Shown here in pieces: positions 25,233 to 35,300 of a DNA stretch of 50,464 nucleotides; the first letter of the stretch is position 1; every line of letters starts with the position of its first letter. The DNA comes from an uncultured Ruminococcus sp. Lineage in GTDB: Bacteria > Bacillota > Clostridia > Lachnospirales > Lachnospiraceae. Below the pieces are notes generated by a model. The model ran no database searches, had not been told where the DNA came from, and was given only the letters and a program-made list of their open reading frames with translations. A program made the position numbers and the translations under genes. The stretch lies in the NCBI GenBank assembly GCA_900066355.1, contig FMEL01000008.1:107369-157832 (forward strand), given 5' to 3'.

Positions 25233-25605
25233 CTTTGATCACCGTCCCTATTCCACATACAACTCTCATCACCTGCGTGCTGTATGCGGCAAGCTTCGTA
25301 CATACTCTGCCAACTGCTTCACGATACGCCCGATCAAATGGATCAATGGGTACAATGCCATATCCCACTTCATCTGATACAAGAACCACCTGCGGATTGA
25401 CCTGAATCAGTCGTTCTGCAAGTTTGCTGACATCATTTCCGATTTGCATCTCTTTTCGGATAAATTCATGAAAACACAGGATCCCCTGTGCTGATGCGAT
25501 CTTCTCCCAGTCAGCATCTGCACCGTTTATCCAGTCAATATCCGGATATATTTTTTTTGCCAGAAGTGTTTTTCCCTGAAACGCTCCCCCTATGATCATC
25601 TTCAT
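25225..25605 (-). CDS. Short CobU-like protein lacking the guanylyl-acceptor histidine
   Basis: 126 residues. The P-loop is GGAFQGKT (residues 6-13), and the C-terminal half VSDEVGYGIVPIDPFDRAYREAVGRV closely follows CobU. The RH...R segment that carries the GMP-accepting histidine in CobU is absent; in its place is a short stretch with IASAQGILCFHEFIR. A complete CobU is encoded two genes upstream (26398-26949), so this is a shortened paralogue in the same operon. It might keep the kinase half-reaction, or act on another cobinamide or nucleotide. It is 10 bases after cobS and overlaps cobC by 8, so it is clearly translated in the operon. Confidence 0.8.
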   Translation of the reverse strand: MKMIIGGAFQGKTLLAKKIYPDIDWINGADADWEKIASAQGILCFHEFIRKEMQIGNDVSKLAERLIQVNPQVVLVSDEVGYGIVPIDPFDRAYREAVGRVCTKLAAYSTQVMRVVCGIGTVIKDA

Positions 25606-25615
25606 ATTTTTACCC

Positions 25616-26398
25616 TCACACCTTATAGAGCATCATAACCACCGCCAGCGCCAGAGGCATCCATATCTCGCAAAGGCATAGAAAATATCCCGAAAGATCT
25701 CCGGTCGTACCGCCGAAATATTTCATCGCCTTATGTCTGTAAAATGCAAATACCAGCAGGGCTGTCCCCAACATGGAAACGCCCCATACCGGCTGTATCC
25801 AGATCATCACTGCCGCCAGGATCACAAGATAGATCACCAGTATATTATGCACTTTTTTATCTTCTGCCTTGCGAGAAAACTCTGCAACCGTACCACTTGC
25901 ATTCGCCTTTGGCAACGTGATCACACCGATCCCGGAAAGGCATCTGGAAACCATATAGCTGCACGCAAGAAGATACATTGCCGTCCGGTTATTCACTTCC
26001 GTGATCTGCCTCATTGTCCCAAACAATACAAGAAAATACACACATGCCGTAATAACTGCAAATGCACCCGCATGTGAATCTTTGAGAATCTCCAGACGCT
26101 TTTCCCTGTCACGCCAGGAACTCAAGGCATCTGAAGTATCCAGAAGTCCGTCTATATGAATTCCACCGGTGAGGATCACCGGCACAAGAACCAGTACCAT
26201 TGCCGTAAATGAATTTCCGAACCCCAGATATCTGCAGATCCATTCTGCCACCAGAAATACAATGCCGATTGCCGTTCCGATGAACGGAAAAAAACAAAGC
26301 ATATATTTCATATTCTCTTCTGTCCACTCTGCCTGTGGCACCGGAATCTTTGAAAACATGGAAAATGCAATTTTGAAGCTATTCCAGAGACTTTTCAT
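25616..26398 (-). CDS. cobS: Adenosylcobinamide-GDP ribazoletransferase (cobalamin synthase)
   Basis: 260 residues with about six to seven membrane segments. The family signature GGIHIDGLLDTSDALSS lies near residues 78-94, with its acidic residues that bind Mg and substrate. N-terminal FSKIPVP and C-terminal YRHKAMKYFGGTTGDLSGYFLCLCEI, with the conserved GGTTGD, also match. It joins adenosylcobinamide-GDP and alpha-ribazole in the membrane. The start codon overlaps the cobU stop by one base, implying coupling. Confidence 0.95.
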   Translation of the reverse strand: MKSLWNSFKIAFSMFSKIPVPQAEWTEENMKYMLCFFPFIGTAIGIVFLVAEWICRYLGFGNSFTAMVLVLVPVILTGGIHIDGLLDTSDALSSWRDREKRLEILKDSHAGAFAVITACVYFLVLFGTMRQITEVNNRTAMYLLACSYMVSRCLSGIGVITLPKANASGTVAEFSRKAEDKKVHNILVIYLVILAAVMIWIQPVWGVSMLGTALLVFAFYRHKAMKYFGGTTGDLSGYFLCLCEIWMPLALAVVMMLYKV

Positions 26399-26949
26399 CA
26401 GTGAACTTCCCTCCTGTTCGTATCAGAAAATGTATATTTTTTGTGATATACAGGAATTCCATACACCACTTCTACAACTTCATCCGCCATATCTGCAAGT
26501 TTCTGATTGATCTTGCCGAGATATTCCTGATAAAGCTTTGTATCCCCCTGATATTCTTCTGTTTCCGAAAAGATCTCATTTGTTACGATCACAAGATTTT
26601 GGGTCTGTTTTTGCAGAAATTCTACGCCTCCGATTACTGCTTCTACCGTATTTTCGTGCGCACCGTTTTCCTGAAACATCTCATTCGCCACCAGATTAGA
26701 CATACACTCCAGAAGAACCGTACTGCCTTCCGGAATCGCAGCCCGGACAAGTCCGGTGTAACACTCCAGGGTATCAAACCCTTTACCCTGTCGCATAGCC
26801 TGATGACGCTTCACACGCTTTTTGCTCTCTTCGTCAAACGGGTACATAGTCGCTATATATATACGCCTGGCATTTCCGAAAGACACAATACAGTCTTCCG
26901 CGAAGGAAGATTTTCCACTGCCGCTTCCGCCGGTTACAAGAATCATCAT
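26398..26949 (-). CDS. cobU: Adenosylcobinamide kinase / guanylyltransferase
   Basis: 183 residues, normal CobU length. The Walker A motif is VTGGSGSGKSSFAED (5-19), followed by RRIYIATMYP. The guanylyl-binding histidine lies in VKRHQAMRQGKGFDTLE. LLECMSNLVANEMF and LVIVTNEIFSETEEY complete the family pattern. It phosphorylates adenosylcobinamide and transfers GMP. It begins two bases after the cobT stop. Confidence 0.94.
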   Translation of the reverse strand: MMILVTGGSGSGKSSFAEDCIVSFGNARRIYIATMYPFDEESKKRVKRHQAMRQGKGFDTLECYTGLVRAAIPEGSTVLLECMSNLVANEMFQENGAHENTVEAVIGGVEFLQKQTQNLVIVTNEIFSETEEYQGDTKLYQEYLGKINQKLADMADEVVEVVYGIPVYHKKYTFSDTNRREVH

Positions 26950-26951
26950 GT

Positions 26952-28016
26952 TTATACAAGCTCCTTATACTGTTCCACATGGATATCCTCAAATGTACTC
27001 ATCGATTCATAAACGGCAACTCCCATATCGAGGAACGGGAACAGTGCCACAGCTCCGCTGCCTTCTCCGAGGCACATTTCTCCATGAAGTACAGCTTCCT
27101 TGCCAAGTGCTTCGAGAATCAGATGCGCCGCCGGTTCTTTTGATACATGAGATGCAATCATATAGTCTCCCGCCTGCGGACAGATACGCTGTGCGATCAA
27201 TGCTGCCACACAGGAGATAAATCCGTCAATCACAACCGGCACACCGAGAGCTGCTCCACCCAGAAACATACCTGCCATACCGGCAATATCGAATCCTCCG
27301 ACCTTTGCCAGTACATCGATTGCATCTTTCGGATCAGGCCGGTTGACTGCAATTGCTTTTTTGATTGCATGTATCTTACGGTCCAGTCCGTCTCCGGAAA
27401 GACCTGCACCGCGTCCCGTCATTTCTTCAGCCGGACGGTTCAGAAGCACAGATGCTACCGCACTGCTGGTCGTCGTATTTCCGATTCCCATTTCTCCCGT
27501 CGCCAGAAGGCCGTAACCGTCTTCTTTCAGACGACGCACCATTTCAATGCCTGTCTCCAGTGCCTGCACTGCCTGTTCTCTTGTCATGGCAGGCTCCTTT
27601 GTCATATTTGCTGTTCCACATGCAACTTTCAGATCTGTCGATACCCTTGTATCTACTGTCATACCGATATCGACTGGAATGACTTTGGTTCCGCACTGTC
27701 TGCTCATCACACACGCAGAGGTATCTCCGGAAAGGAAATTTTCCGCAACGATTGCTGTCACTTCCTGTCCGGTCTGGGTCACTCCCTCTTCTACCACACC
27801 ATTATCTGCACACATCGGAACCAACGCGCGCTTTTTTATATGGATATCCGGATCTCCGGTAATTCCTGCGATCTGAATGACCAGTTTTTCCATTTTACCA
27901 AGAGAATGCAGCGGTTTTGCAATGCTGTCCCATCGTTTTGCCGCAATCTCCATTGCTCTTTCATCTAATGGTTTTATCTGAACAAGAGTTTCTTCCAATG
28001 TCATTTTGTTTTCCAT
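26952..28016 (-). CDS. cobT: Nicotinate-nucleotide:dimethylbenzimidazole phosphoribosyltransferase
   Basis: 354 residues. Motifs are KRWDSIAKPLHSLG (N-terminal base-binding region), VPMCADNGVVEEGVTQTGQEVT and EMGIGNTTTSSAVAS. The catalytic glutamate is near the C-terminus in CLGEGSGAVALFPF. CobT makes alpha-ribazole phosphate or analogues with other lower ligands. It is first in a five-gene cob operon. Only 32 bases separate it from gtrA, and no cobalamin riboswitch fits there, so regulation is from readthrough or a small promoter overlapping the end of gtrA. Confidence 0.95.
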   Translation of the reverse strand: MENKMTLEETLVQIKPLDERAMEIAAKRWDSIAKPLHSLGKMEKLVIQIAGITGDPDIHIKKRALVPMCADNGVVEEGVTQTGQEVTAIVAENFLSGDTSACVMSRQCGTKVIPVDIGMTVDTRVSTDLKVACGTANMTKEPAMTREQAVQALETGIEMVRRLKEDGYGLLATGEMGIGNTTTSSAVASVLLNRPAEEMTGRGAGLSGDGLDRKIHAIKKAIAVNRPDPKDAIDVLAKVGGFDIAGMAGMFLGGAALGVPVVIDGFISCVAALIAQRICPQAGDYMIASHVSKEPAAHLILEALGKEAVLHGEMCLGEGSGAVALFPFLDMGVAVYESMSTFEDIHVEQYKELV

Positions 28017-28048
28017 CTCCCACTTCTCTTTTGCATATGCTATAATGC

Positions 28049-28471
28049 TTATTTTCCTGTAGTAAATACAAAGAATTTACTGAATATGTAGTTCAGCGCC
28101 AGTACGATAAACTGAGTACAGAATTTTCCAACCATTCCATTCATTCCCATTACTTCAACAAGCAGCCATACTCCACCAACTTCAATCACCATCGTCAGAA
28201 GTCTTGCACTTACAAATTTGCAAAACGGCTGTATATGGTCTTTCAGTGTCTCACATTTATCCTGAAATACATATTTTGAATTAACTACATATGCAAAGAT
28301 GATTGCCACAACAATTGATATCACATTTGCGATATTCAAATTTACATGACAGATATTCCAAAATATATAAAAACATACAAGATTCACTAAAGTCGTGCAT
28401 CCGCCAAAAAATATGTATCTGACCACATCATTTCCATACAGGCGAAGAACCAGATCTTTGATTTTTTTCAT
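28049..28471 (-). CDS. GtrA family membrane protein
   Basis: 140 residues with four hydrophobic helices. The family start VRYIFFGGCTTLVNLVCFYIF is followed by a central VVNSKYVFQDK and a terminal LNYIFSKFFVF motif. GtrA proteins are thought to flip polyprenyl-phosphate-linked sugars across the membrane. It follows the GtrB-like glycosyltransferase by 12 bases, so the pair would make and flip a lipid-linked sugar that the YfhO-type protein or another GT-C enzyme could use. Confidence 0.9.
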   Translation of the reverse strand: MKKIKDLVLRLYGNDVVRYIFFGGCTTLVNLVCFYIFWNICHVNLNIANVISIVVAIIFAYVVNSKYVFQDKCETLKDHIQPFCKFVSARLLTMVIEVGGVWLLVEVMGMNGMVGKFCTQFIVLALNYIFSKFFVFTTGK

Positions 28472-28483
28472 TGCTTTCTCCTC

Positions 28484-29440
28484 TTATGCATCATCTCTGA
28501 CAGAATCTGTCACGTCTTTGTTTCCACGAACAATCTGAGACACTATATATCTCGGACGACGTTTGACTTCTTCGTAAATTTTTGCAAGATAATAGCCAAT
28601 CACTCCAAGGCTCAGCATGATCGCACTGCCGATCAGAAGAAGCAGTAAAATCGTCGTTGTATATCCTTCAATTGCATGTCCCCGGAAGTACTGAATCAAT
28701 GAATAAATGATCATGAGCAGTGAACAGCCAAAGCAAATACATCCGCCAACTGTTACAAACTGAAGCGGAGCCGTCGTAAATGCAACGATATTCGTAAAAG
28801 CATATTTGATCAGCGAGCCGGTAGACCACTTCGATTCACCAGCTTCACGTTCATGAACTTCAAACTCCACATATGCAGTCTTATATCCTACCCATGAGGA
28901 GGTTGCGCGGAAAAACATATTTCTTTCCGGAAGAGAAAGAATACTGTTTACCACTCTTCGATCCATCATTTTGAAATCGGAGGTATTCTGCATATCCACC
29001 TTTGTTGCCTTAGACATGATGCCATAGAAAAATCCCGCACACTTCTTATGGATAATACTCTCATTTCCACGGCTTTTCTTAATGCCCTCAATAACTTCGT
29101 AGCCTTCTTCCCATTTTCGGTACATCTCAATCAGTGTTTCCGCCGGATGCTGCAGATCGCAGTCCATAACAGCTACCACATCTCCTGTTGCCTGTGCCAT
29201 TCCGGCAAAAACAGCCGCTTCTTTCCCGAAATTACGTGAAAAATGCACCCCGAGAATGTTCGGATCTTTTTCTCCGGCTTTTAATATTTCATCCCATGTA
29301 CGGTCTTTAGATCCATCATTTACAAGAACCAACTCATACGAAATTCCTGCCCCGGACAGAACTTCATGAAGAACCCTGCATGTTTTCCCAACCATCAGTT
29401 CCTCATTATAAGCCGGAAGTACGACAGATAATCTACCCAT
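28484..29440 (-). CDS. GtrB/DPM1-type family 2 glycosyltransferase
   Basis: 318 residues. The GT2 fold begins LSVVLPAYNEELMVGKT. The nucleotide-sugar motifs are VNDGSKDRTWDEI and the DXD-like MDCDLQHPAETLI. A GESKWSTGSLIKYA block is typical of polyprenyl-phosphate sugar transferases. Two C-terminal membrane helices (FVTVGGCICFGCSLLMIIYSL and an Ile/Leu-rich TTILLLLLIGSAIMLSLG) anchor it. It transfers a hexose from UDP- or GDP-sugar to undecaprenyl phosphate. It overlaps the YfhO gene by 8 bases. Confidence 0.92.
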   Translation of the reverse strand: MGRLSVVLPAYNEELMVGKTCRVLHEVLSGAGISYELVLVNDGSKDRTWDEILKAGEKDPNILGVHFSRNFGKEAAVFAGMAQATGDVVAVMDCDLQHPAETLIEMYRKWEEGYEVIEGIKKSRGNESIIHKKCAGFFYGIMSKATKVDMQNTSDFKMMDRRVVNSILSLPERNMFFRATSSWVGYKTAYVEFEVHEREAGESKWSTGSLIKYAFTNIVAFTTAPLQFVTVGGCICFGCSLLMIIYSLIQYFRGHAIEGYTTTILLLLLIGSAIMLSLGVIGYYLAKIYEEVKRRPRYIVSQIVRGNKDVTDSVRDDA

Positions 29441-32219
29441 GTTTTTTCTTTCCTCTTTTCTTTTTGTAAGCTAACACCACACAAATGTAGCACAATACCC
29501 CTGCACAAGTCAAGATAAGTCCTGCTTTCAGATATGGTGTGCAGTATGTGAGACGGATCTCATGTGCCCCTTTCTTAAGTTCCAGTGCCATATACATGGT
29601 GTTTGCCTGTTTTAACTCTGTTTTCTGACCGTCTACATAAGCCTGAAAACCTTTGCTGTAAGGCAGCGAAATCACAAGAACCTTATCTTTTGATACAGAA
29701 ATATTTCCTGTAAGTTCATGATTCTTTATCTCAACATTTTCCAGACTTTCCGCCCTCAATTTAGTTGTCTGACTCTCTATATTTTCTATTGGCTGACATA
29801 CAACTTTCATATTTTTATATGAATATACACCTGTATTTTCAAAGGTGAGCGTAATGGACTTCTTTCTCTTTACACTGTAACCGGTATTACACAGAAAATC
29901 TGATCGTCCGCTGTATGCATTGTATTTGTCTGTAAAAATACTGATTGTCTTGTCAAGAAATTGTCCGGTAACATCAATATATGCTTTCTGGCTTTCTTTC
30001 CAGTATCGCCATGTACTGTTTTCGTACTGAATTTTTTTCTGCTCGTAGAGTGTCATTTTGCTCCATTTCTTATCACTGATCAACTCTCGCGGTGAAAGTG
30101 CCTCATAGTCAACGCCTTCTGTAATAAGATATGTCTCGCATTCATCCAGCCCGTCGAAAACCAGTTTTGCCTGCGCATTTTCCTTTGTAACGATCAGTTT
30201 CCCATCTTTTTCTCTGCAGCCTGAACCTGTCACCAGTTTATATGGCACTTCTCTGTCATTAAATTCCGATGTTGTTTCCGGTACTGTACTGTTCGACAGT
30301 ATTACACCCTGCAACAAAGCCTGCTGCTTCTCAACTGTCGACATTTTCGCATATTTTTCTTCTGGAATATAGGAATCATAAGTGTATCCTATCGGAAGTG
30401 CATTTTTGCATTCATATGCGCGATATAATTTATCATTTTTTTCCACTTCTGCCGCAAGTGTATCATACCCATACGGCAAATACTCTTCTTCGCCGGCTTT
30501 TACTACAAAATATTTTACTGCTGCAAGACGATCCAGAATCGTTCTGCTGTCCAGATTTTCATAATGATAATCCCATGGTGTATTCAAATCAACTTCATTA
30601 AAAAAATTTGTAATGTCACCACTCGCCACGCTGAAATAATACGATGTACCGTTTGTGCCTGTCTGCATGGAAGAATTTTCATAGCTGTGTGTTCCCATCT
30701 GGTCATAACGATAAACTGATTCATCTCCTGTTTTCAGTACCGCAAGATCCGTCCCTGTTTCCAGTTTGTCCAGTGCTTCTCCCTGATCTGAAAACTCCGA
30801 AAGATAATCTTTTTCGTACGAATACTGATAATACATATTAAAGAGGATACCCGCAATTAAAAAGCCGCCTGTCATCAGCATCAGATTTTTTCTTTTTGTA
30901 AATACTGCGCCAAATGATAATACAGTAAATGTCGCCAGTACCAGTAAAAGAACCGCCACCAGATTTCTCTGTGTTCTTGCCGCATCCGGCAAAAGTGCCA
31001 GTACACAATATCCCATCAGAAAAACAAAAATTGTACGTTTTTCTTTTAATGAAAGATTAAACAATTCCGGATACATCTTCACAAAAATATATGCCATAAG
31101 CATACCATATGCCCATATCCAGCGATTGGAAACATAAGAAAATCCATTAAGTACATGCCCCGCAAATGGAAACAGCAAAAAGAGATTTATCAGAATAAAT
31201 CCTGTTTTTAACGTTCTGTATTTCTTTTTCTTCGCAAACAAAACAAATATTCCGGTCATTGAAACTGCTGAGAATCCGGCAACTCCCCACTGGATCATGT
31301 TCTCACCGATCAGACAGCTCAGATATTTCTGGTAGTACACTTTGTCATAAAACAATGGTACATAGTTCTCCGCCTTAAAACGGTCTGTTCCCAATACCTG
31401 AAAAATAACCGGAAGCAATATGACTGCCGCAATCAGAACGGCTATTATGGAATATATTGCAAAAACACCCAACCATTTTCCGACATTTTTTAAGGAATGA
31501 ACTCCAAACTGTTCAAAATACCGGAACACGGCATACAAAACCATAAAAATACCCAACATGTAAAAAAAGTAAAAATTGGATAATCCGGCTACTGCCACTG
31601 ACCAGATAAACAAATATGGTTTTTCTTTTTTGTATATCTTGTCAATTCCCATAAGGATCAACGGCAGATAGATCATCGGGTTTGAAAAATATGGATGTTT
31701 CATGGCTGCATAAATTGTCCAGCCCGCAAAGATATAGATCATGCATCCCATAAAAGTTGCCTGTCTGCTGTTTTTGTGATAAAAACAGTATCTGCTGAAC
31801 GCAATTCCAGCCAGGTAGATTCTCAGAAAGATCAGGAATTCATATAAGATCTCAGTTTTGGAAGAGGGACAAAACACTGCCAGCAACGTCAACGGGTCTC
31901 CCATGACATAATAATTCAATGTCGTCAGGATATCCGAACCATAGCCAATATGGAGATCCCACATTGGTATCGAAAAACGATGTTCTACAAATATCGTATA
32001 TAAAATTCCTCTGAGATATCTTCCATAGTATGCCAGGGAATTCAAATGCTGCGGCACTCCGTCATGGCTCCATACAAGAGACTTTCCATTCAGATAAAAT
32101 CTCAGATAGAGAAAAAAAGCAATCAGCAGAAATGCCACCGTATATACAATATAAAATTCCGTATTTTTGCTATTTGTACTTCTGTTACTTCTTTTGTTTT
32201 TTCTATTTTGTATGTTCAT
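29433..32219 (-). CDS. YfhO-type large membrane protein (probable GT-C glycosyltransferase)
   Basis: 928 residues. About twelve membrane helices lie in the first 470 residues and one at the very C-terminus (AGLILTCAGVLCYICVVLAY), with a large extracytoplasmic domain between. The first loop carries the SHDGVPQHLNSLAYY acidic site expected of GT-C enzymes. PYSKGFQAYVDGQKTELKQA near the end is a hallmark of YfhO proteins. B. subtilis and Listeria YfhO homologues glycosylate lipoteichoic or wall teichoic acids using lipid-linked sugars made by GtrB/GtrA-type partners. That partnership is encoded directly downstream here. It is the first gene of the operon. Confidence 0.85.
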   Translation of the reverse strand: MNIQNRKNKRSNRSTNSKNTEFYIVYTVAFLLIAFFLYLRFYLNGKSLVWSHDGVPQHLNSLAYYGRYLRGILYTIFVEHRFSIPMWDLHIGYGSDILTTLNYYVMGDPLTLLAVFCPSSKTEILYEFLIFLRIYLAGIAFSRYCFYHKNSRQATFMGCMIYIFAGWTIYAAMKHPYFSNPMIYLPLILMGIDKIYKKEKPYLFIWSVAVAGLSNFYFFYMLGIFMVLYAVFRYFEQFGVHSLKNVGKWLGVFAIYSIIAVLIAAVILLPVIFQVLGTDRFKAENYVPLFYDKVYYQKYLSCLIGENMIQWGVAGFSAVSMTGIFVLFAKKKKYRTLKTGFILINLFLLFPFAGHVLNGFSYVSNRWIWAYGMLMAYIFVKMYPELFNLSLKEKRTIFVFLMGYCVLALLPDAARTQRNLVAVLLLVLATFTVLSFGAVFTKRKNLMLMTGGFLIAGILFNMYYQYSYEKDYLSEFSDQGEALDKLETGTDLAVLKTGDESVYRYDQMGTHSYENSSMQTGTNGTSYYFSVASGDITNFFNEVDLNTPWDYHYENLDSRTILDRLAAVKYFVVKAGEEEYLPYGYDTLAAEVEKNDKLYRAYECKNALPIGYTYDSYIPEEKYAKMSTVEKQQALLQGVILSNSTVPETTSEFNDREVPYKLVTGSGCREKDGKLIVTKENAQAKLVFDGLDECETYLITEGVDYEALSPRELISDKKWSKMTLYEQKKIQYENSTWRYWKESQKAYIDVTGQFLDKTISIFTDKYNAYSGRSDFLCNTGYSVKRKKSITLTFENTGVYSYKNMKVVCQPIENIESQTTKLRAESLENVEIKNHELTGNISVSKDKVLVISLPYSKGFQAYVDGQKTELKQANTMYMALELKKGAHEIRLTYCTPYLKAGLILTCAGVLCYICVVLAYKKKRGKKKHG

Positions 32220-32258
32220 ATTCTCTCTTATAAATTTTATGTTATATTTAATGCAAAA

Positions 32259-32284
32259 AGCCGCGGTACAAAAGTACCGCGGCT
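32259..32284. terminator. Terminator after nifJ
   Basis: Perfect 11-bp stem AGCCGCGGTAC/GTACCGCGGCT, tetraloop AAAA, followed on the minus strand by TTTTTG. It separates nifJ from the YfhO gene. Confidence 0.88.
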
Positions 32285-32322
32285 ATATCTCTGAATTATT
32301 CCGTCACTGCACGCAGTAAGAA

Positions 32323-35300
32323 TTATTCTTCTTCGCCGTACATTGCTACCAGTTTATTCAGATATGCATATCTAGCTTTTGCTTCAGACTCATTCTTAGC
32401 AAACAGTCTTGCAGCTTTTTCAGGATTCTGACGCTGTAAGGAGTTGTAACGAACTTCGCCGTTCAGGAAGTCCATGTAGTTCTCCATATCCGGTGTCTTG
32501 GAATCCAGAGCAAACTTCTTGTCTGCTGCCGGGTTGAAGCGGAAGTTGTGCCAGTATCCACACTTAACTGCCAGTTCTTCTTCTGTCTGAGCTTTTGCCA
32601 TACCCTTCTTGATACCATGGTTGATACATGGAGCGTATGCAATGATCAGAGACGGTCCCGGATATGCTTCTGCTTCAGCGATTGCTTTAACAGTCTGGTT
32701 GAAGTCAGCACCCATAGAAATCTGTGCTACGTATACATAGCCATAGCTCATTGCGATGGAAGCCATATCTTTCTTCTTGGTTTCTTTACCGCCTGCTGCG
32801 AACTGAGCGATTGCACCTGTAGGTGTAGATTTAGAGGACTGTCCGCCTGTGTTGGAATAAACCTCTGTATCGAATACCATAACGTTGATGTCACGTCCGC
32901 TTGCGAGAACATGGTCAACACCACCGAATCCGATATCATAAGCCCATCCGTCACCACCGAAGATCCACTGGGATTTCTTGGACAGATAATCTTTCTGAGT
33001 AAGGATTTCTTTAGCAGCGTCACATCCGCATGCTTCCAGAGCAGCGATGAGCTTGTCTGTTGCTGCACCGTTTGTTGCTCCAACAGAGAATGTATCCAGC
33101 CATTCCTGACCAGCTTCTTTAACTGCTTCGTCTTTGCCTTCTGCTACAACAGCTTCAACTTTTGCTTTGAGGCCATCACGGATAGCTCTCTGAGCAAGAA
33201 GCATACCATAACCAAACTCAGCGTTGTCTTCGAACAGTGAGTTAGCCCATGCAGGACCCTGTCCTTTAGCGTTGGTTGTGTATGGTGTAGACGGTGAAGA
33301 GTTACCCCAGATAGAGGAACATCCTGTAGCATTTGCAATGTACATTCTGTCACCGAACAGCTGTGTGATCAGTTTTGCATAAGGTGTTTCACCACAACCT
33401 GCACATGCTCCGGAGAACTCAAGCAGAGGCTGTTTGAACTGACTTCCCTTAACAGTTGTTTCTTTGAATTTAGCAATAACGTCTTCTTTAATCGGAAGCT
33501 CTCTTCCATAATCGAAGAATTTCTGAAGTCCTGCATTTGCTTCCATGTTTTCCATAGCAAGGGCTTTTGCACCTTTCTTGCCCGGGCAGACATTTGCACA
33601 GGAACCACATCCTGTACAGTCATAAGCTGATACAGTCATGGTGAATTTGTAATCTTTCATACCAGTCATCGGAAGAGTAGCAATTCCTTCCGGAGCATTT
33701 GCTGCTTCTTCTTCTGTCAGTGCTACCGGACGGATTGCTGCGTGTGGGCAGACATATGCACAACGGTTACACTGGATACAGTTTTCTGGCTGCCATACCG
33801 GTACGTTTACTGCGATACCACGTTTTTCGTATGCAGCTGTTCCGGATGGTGTAGTACCATCAACATATTCTGTAAATGCGGATACAGGAAGTGTGTTACC
33901 TTCCTGAGCATTGATCTTGCACTGGATGTTGTTTACGAAGTCCTGAGCTTCCTGAGTGCCGTGAGTTGCATGAGCCATGAAGAGGCCTTCATCTTCTGCA
34001 TCTTTCCAGCTTTCCGGAACTTTAACTTCTACAACCTGTTTTGCACCTGCATCGATAGCTGCCCAGTTCTTCTGAACAACGTCATCACCCTTACGTCCGT
34101 AAGTAGCTTTTGCAGCTGCTTTCATCAGTTCGATAGCCTGATCTTCCGGAATGATTCCTGTAAGTTTGAAGAATGCAGACTGAAGGATTGTATTGATACG
34201 TGTTGGTCCCATGCCGGTCTCAATACCGATCTTCACACCGTCGATGGTGTAGAATTTAATATTGTGGTTGGCGATGAATGCTTTAACCTGTCCCGGAAGA
34301 TGTTTCTCAAGACCTTCCATATCCCATGCACAGTTAAGAAGGAATGTACCACCATCAACAAGTTCCTGAACCATGTTGTATTTATTTACATAAGACGGAT
34401 TATGACATGCAACAAAGTTTGCCTTATGGATCAGGTATGTAGATTTGATTGGTTTCTTACCAAAACGAAGGTGAGACATTGTAACACCGCCGGATTTCTT
34501 GGAGTCATAATCGAAGTAAGCCTGAGCGTACATGTCTGTGTTGTCACCGATAATCTTGATGGAGTTCTTGTTAGCACCTACAGTACCGTCAGCTCCAAGA
34601 CCCCAGAACTTACAGTTTGTAGTTCCTTCTGGTGTTGTAACAATCGGAGCACCTGTTTCAAGAGAAAGGTTTGTAACATCATCAACGATACCGATTGTGA
34701 ATTTTTCTTTTGTTGTATTCTCATATACTGCAACGATCTGTGCCGGTGTAGTATCTTTGGAACCAAGACCATAACGTCCTGTAAAGATCTTAACATCTTT
34801 AAACTTGCTGTCTTTTAATGCAGCAACAACGTCAAGATACAGAGGCTCGCCAAGTGCTCCTGGCTCTTTTGTTCTGTCAAGAACGCTGATCTGTTTCACT
34901 GTTTCCGGGATAGCATCGATGAGTGCCTGTGCGCAGAACGGTCTGTAAAGACGAACTTTAACAACACCGACTTTTTTACCTGCTGCTGTAAGGTAATCGA
35001 TAGTCTCCTCGATTGTATCGTTTACGGAACCCATAGCGATGATGATGTGTTCAGCATCTTCTGCTCCGTAGTAGTTGAACAGTTTGTAGTCTGTTCCGAT
35101 CTTTTCATTTACTTTGTCCATGTATCCCTGAACTACTGCCGGAAGAGCATCGTAGAACGGGTTACATGCTTCTCTTGCCTGGAAGAAGATATCCGGGTTC
35201 TGAGCAGAACCTCTCTGACATGGATGGTTCGGGTTCAGAGCATGATCACGGAATGCCTGAATTGCTTCCATATCTGCCATATCTTTCAGATCTTCATAAT

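Noticed and set aside
27147..27968. 273-codon plus-strand ORF opposite cobT
   Set aside because: Shadow of cobT with Cys/His-rich composition and no start signal.
28017..28048. Cobalamin riboswitch before the cob operon
   Set aside because: Only 32 bases separate cobT from gtrA, too short for a B12 riboswitch, and no B12-box was seen.
33742..34818. 358-codon plus-strand ORF opposite nifJ
   Set aside because: Antisense shadow of PFOR caused by its codon bias. Cys/Ser/Phe-rich with no family pattern.
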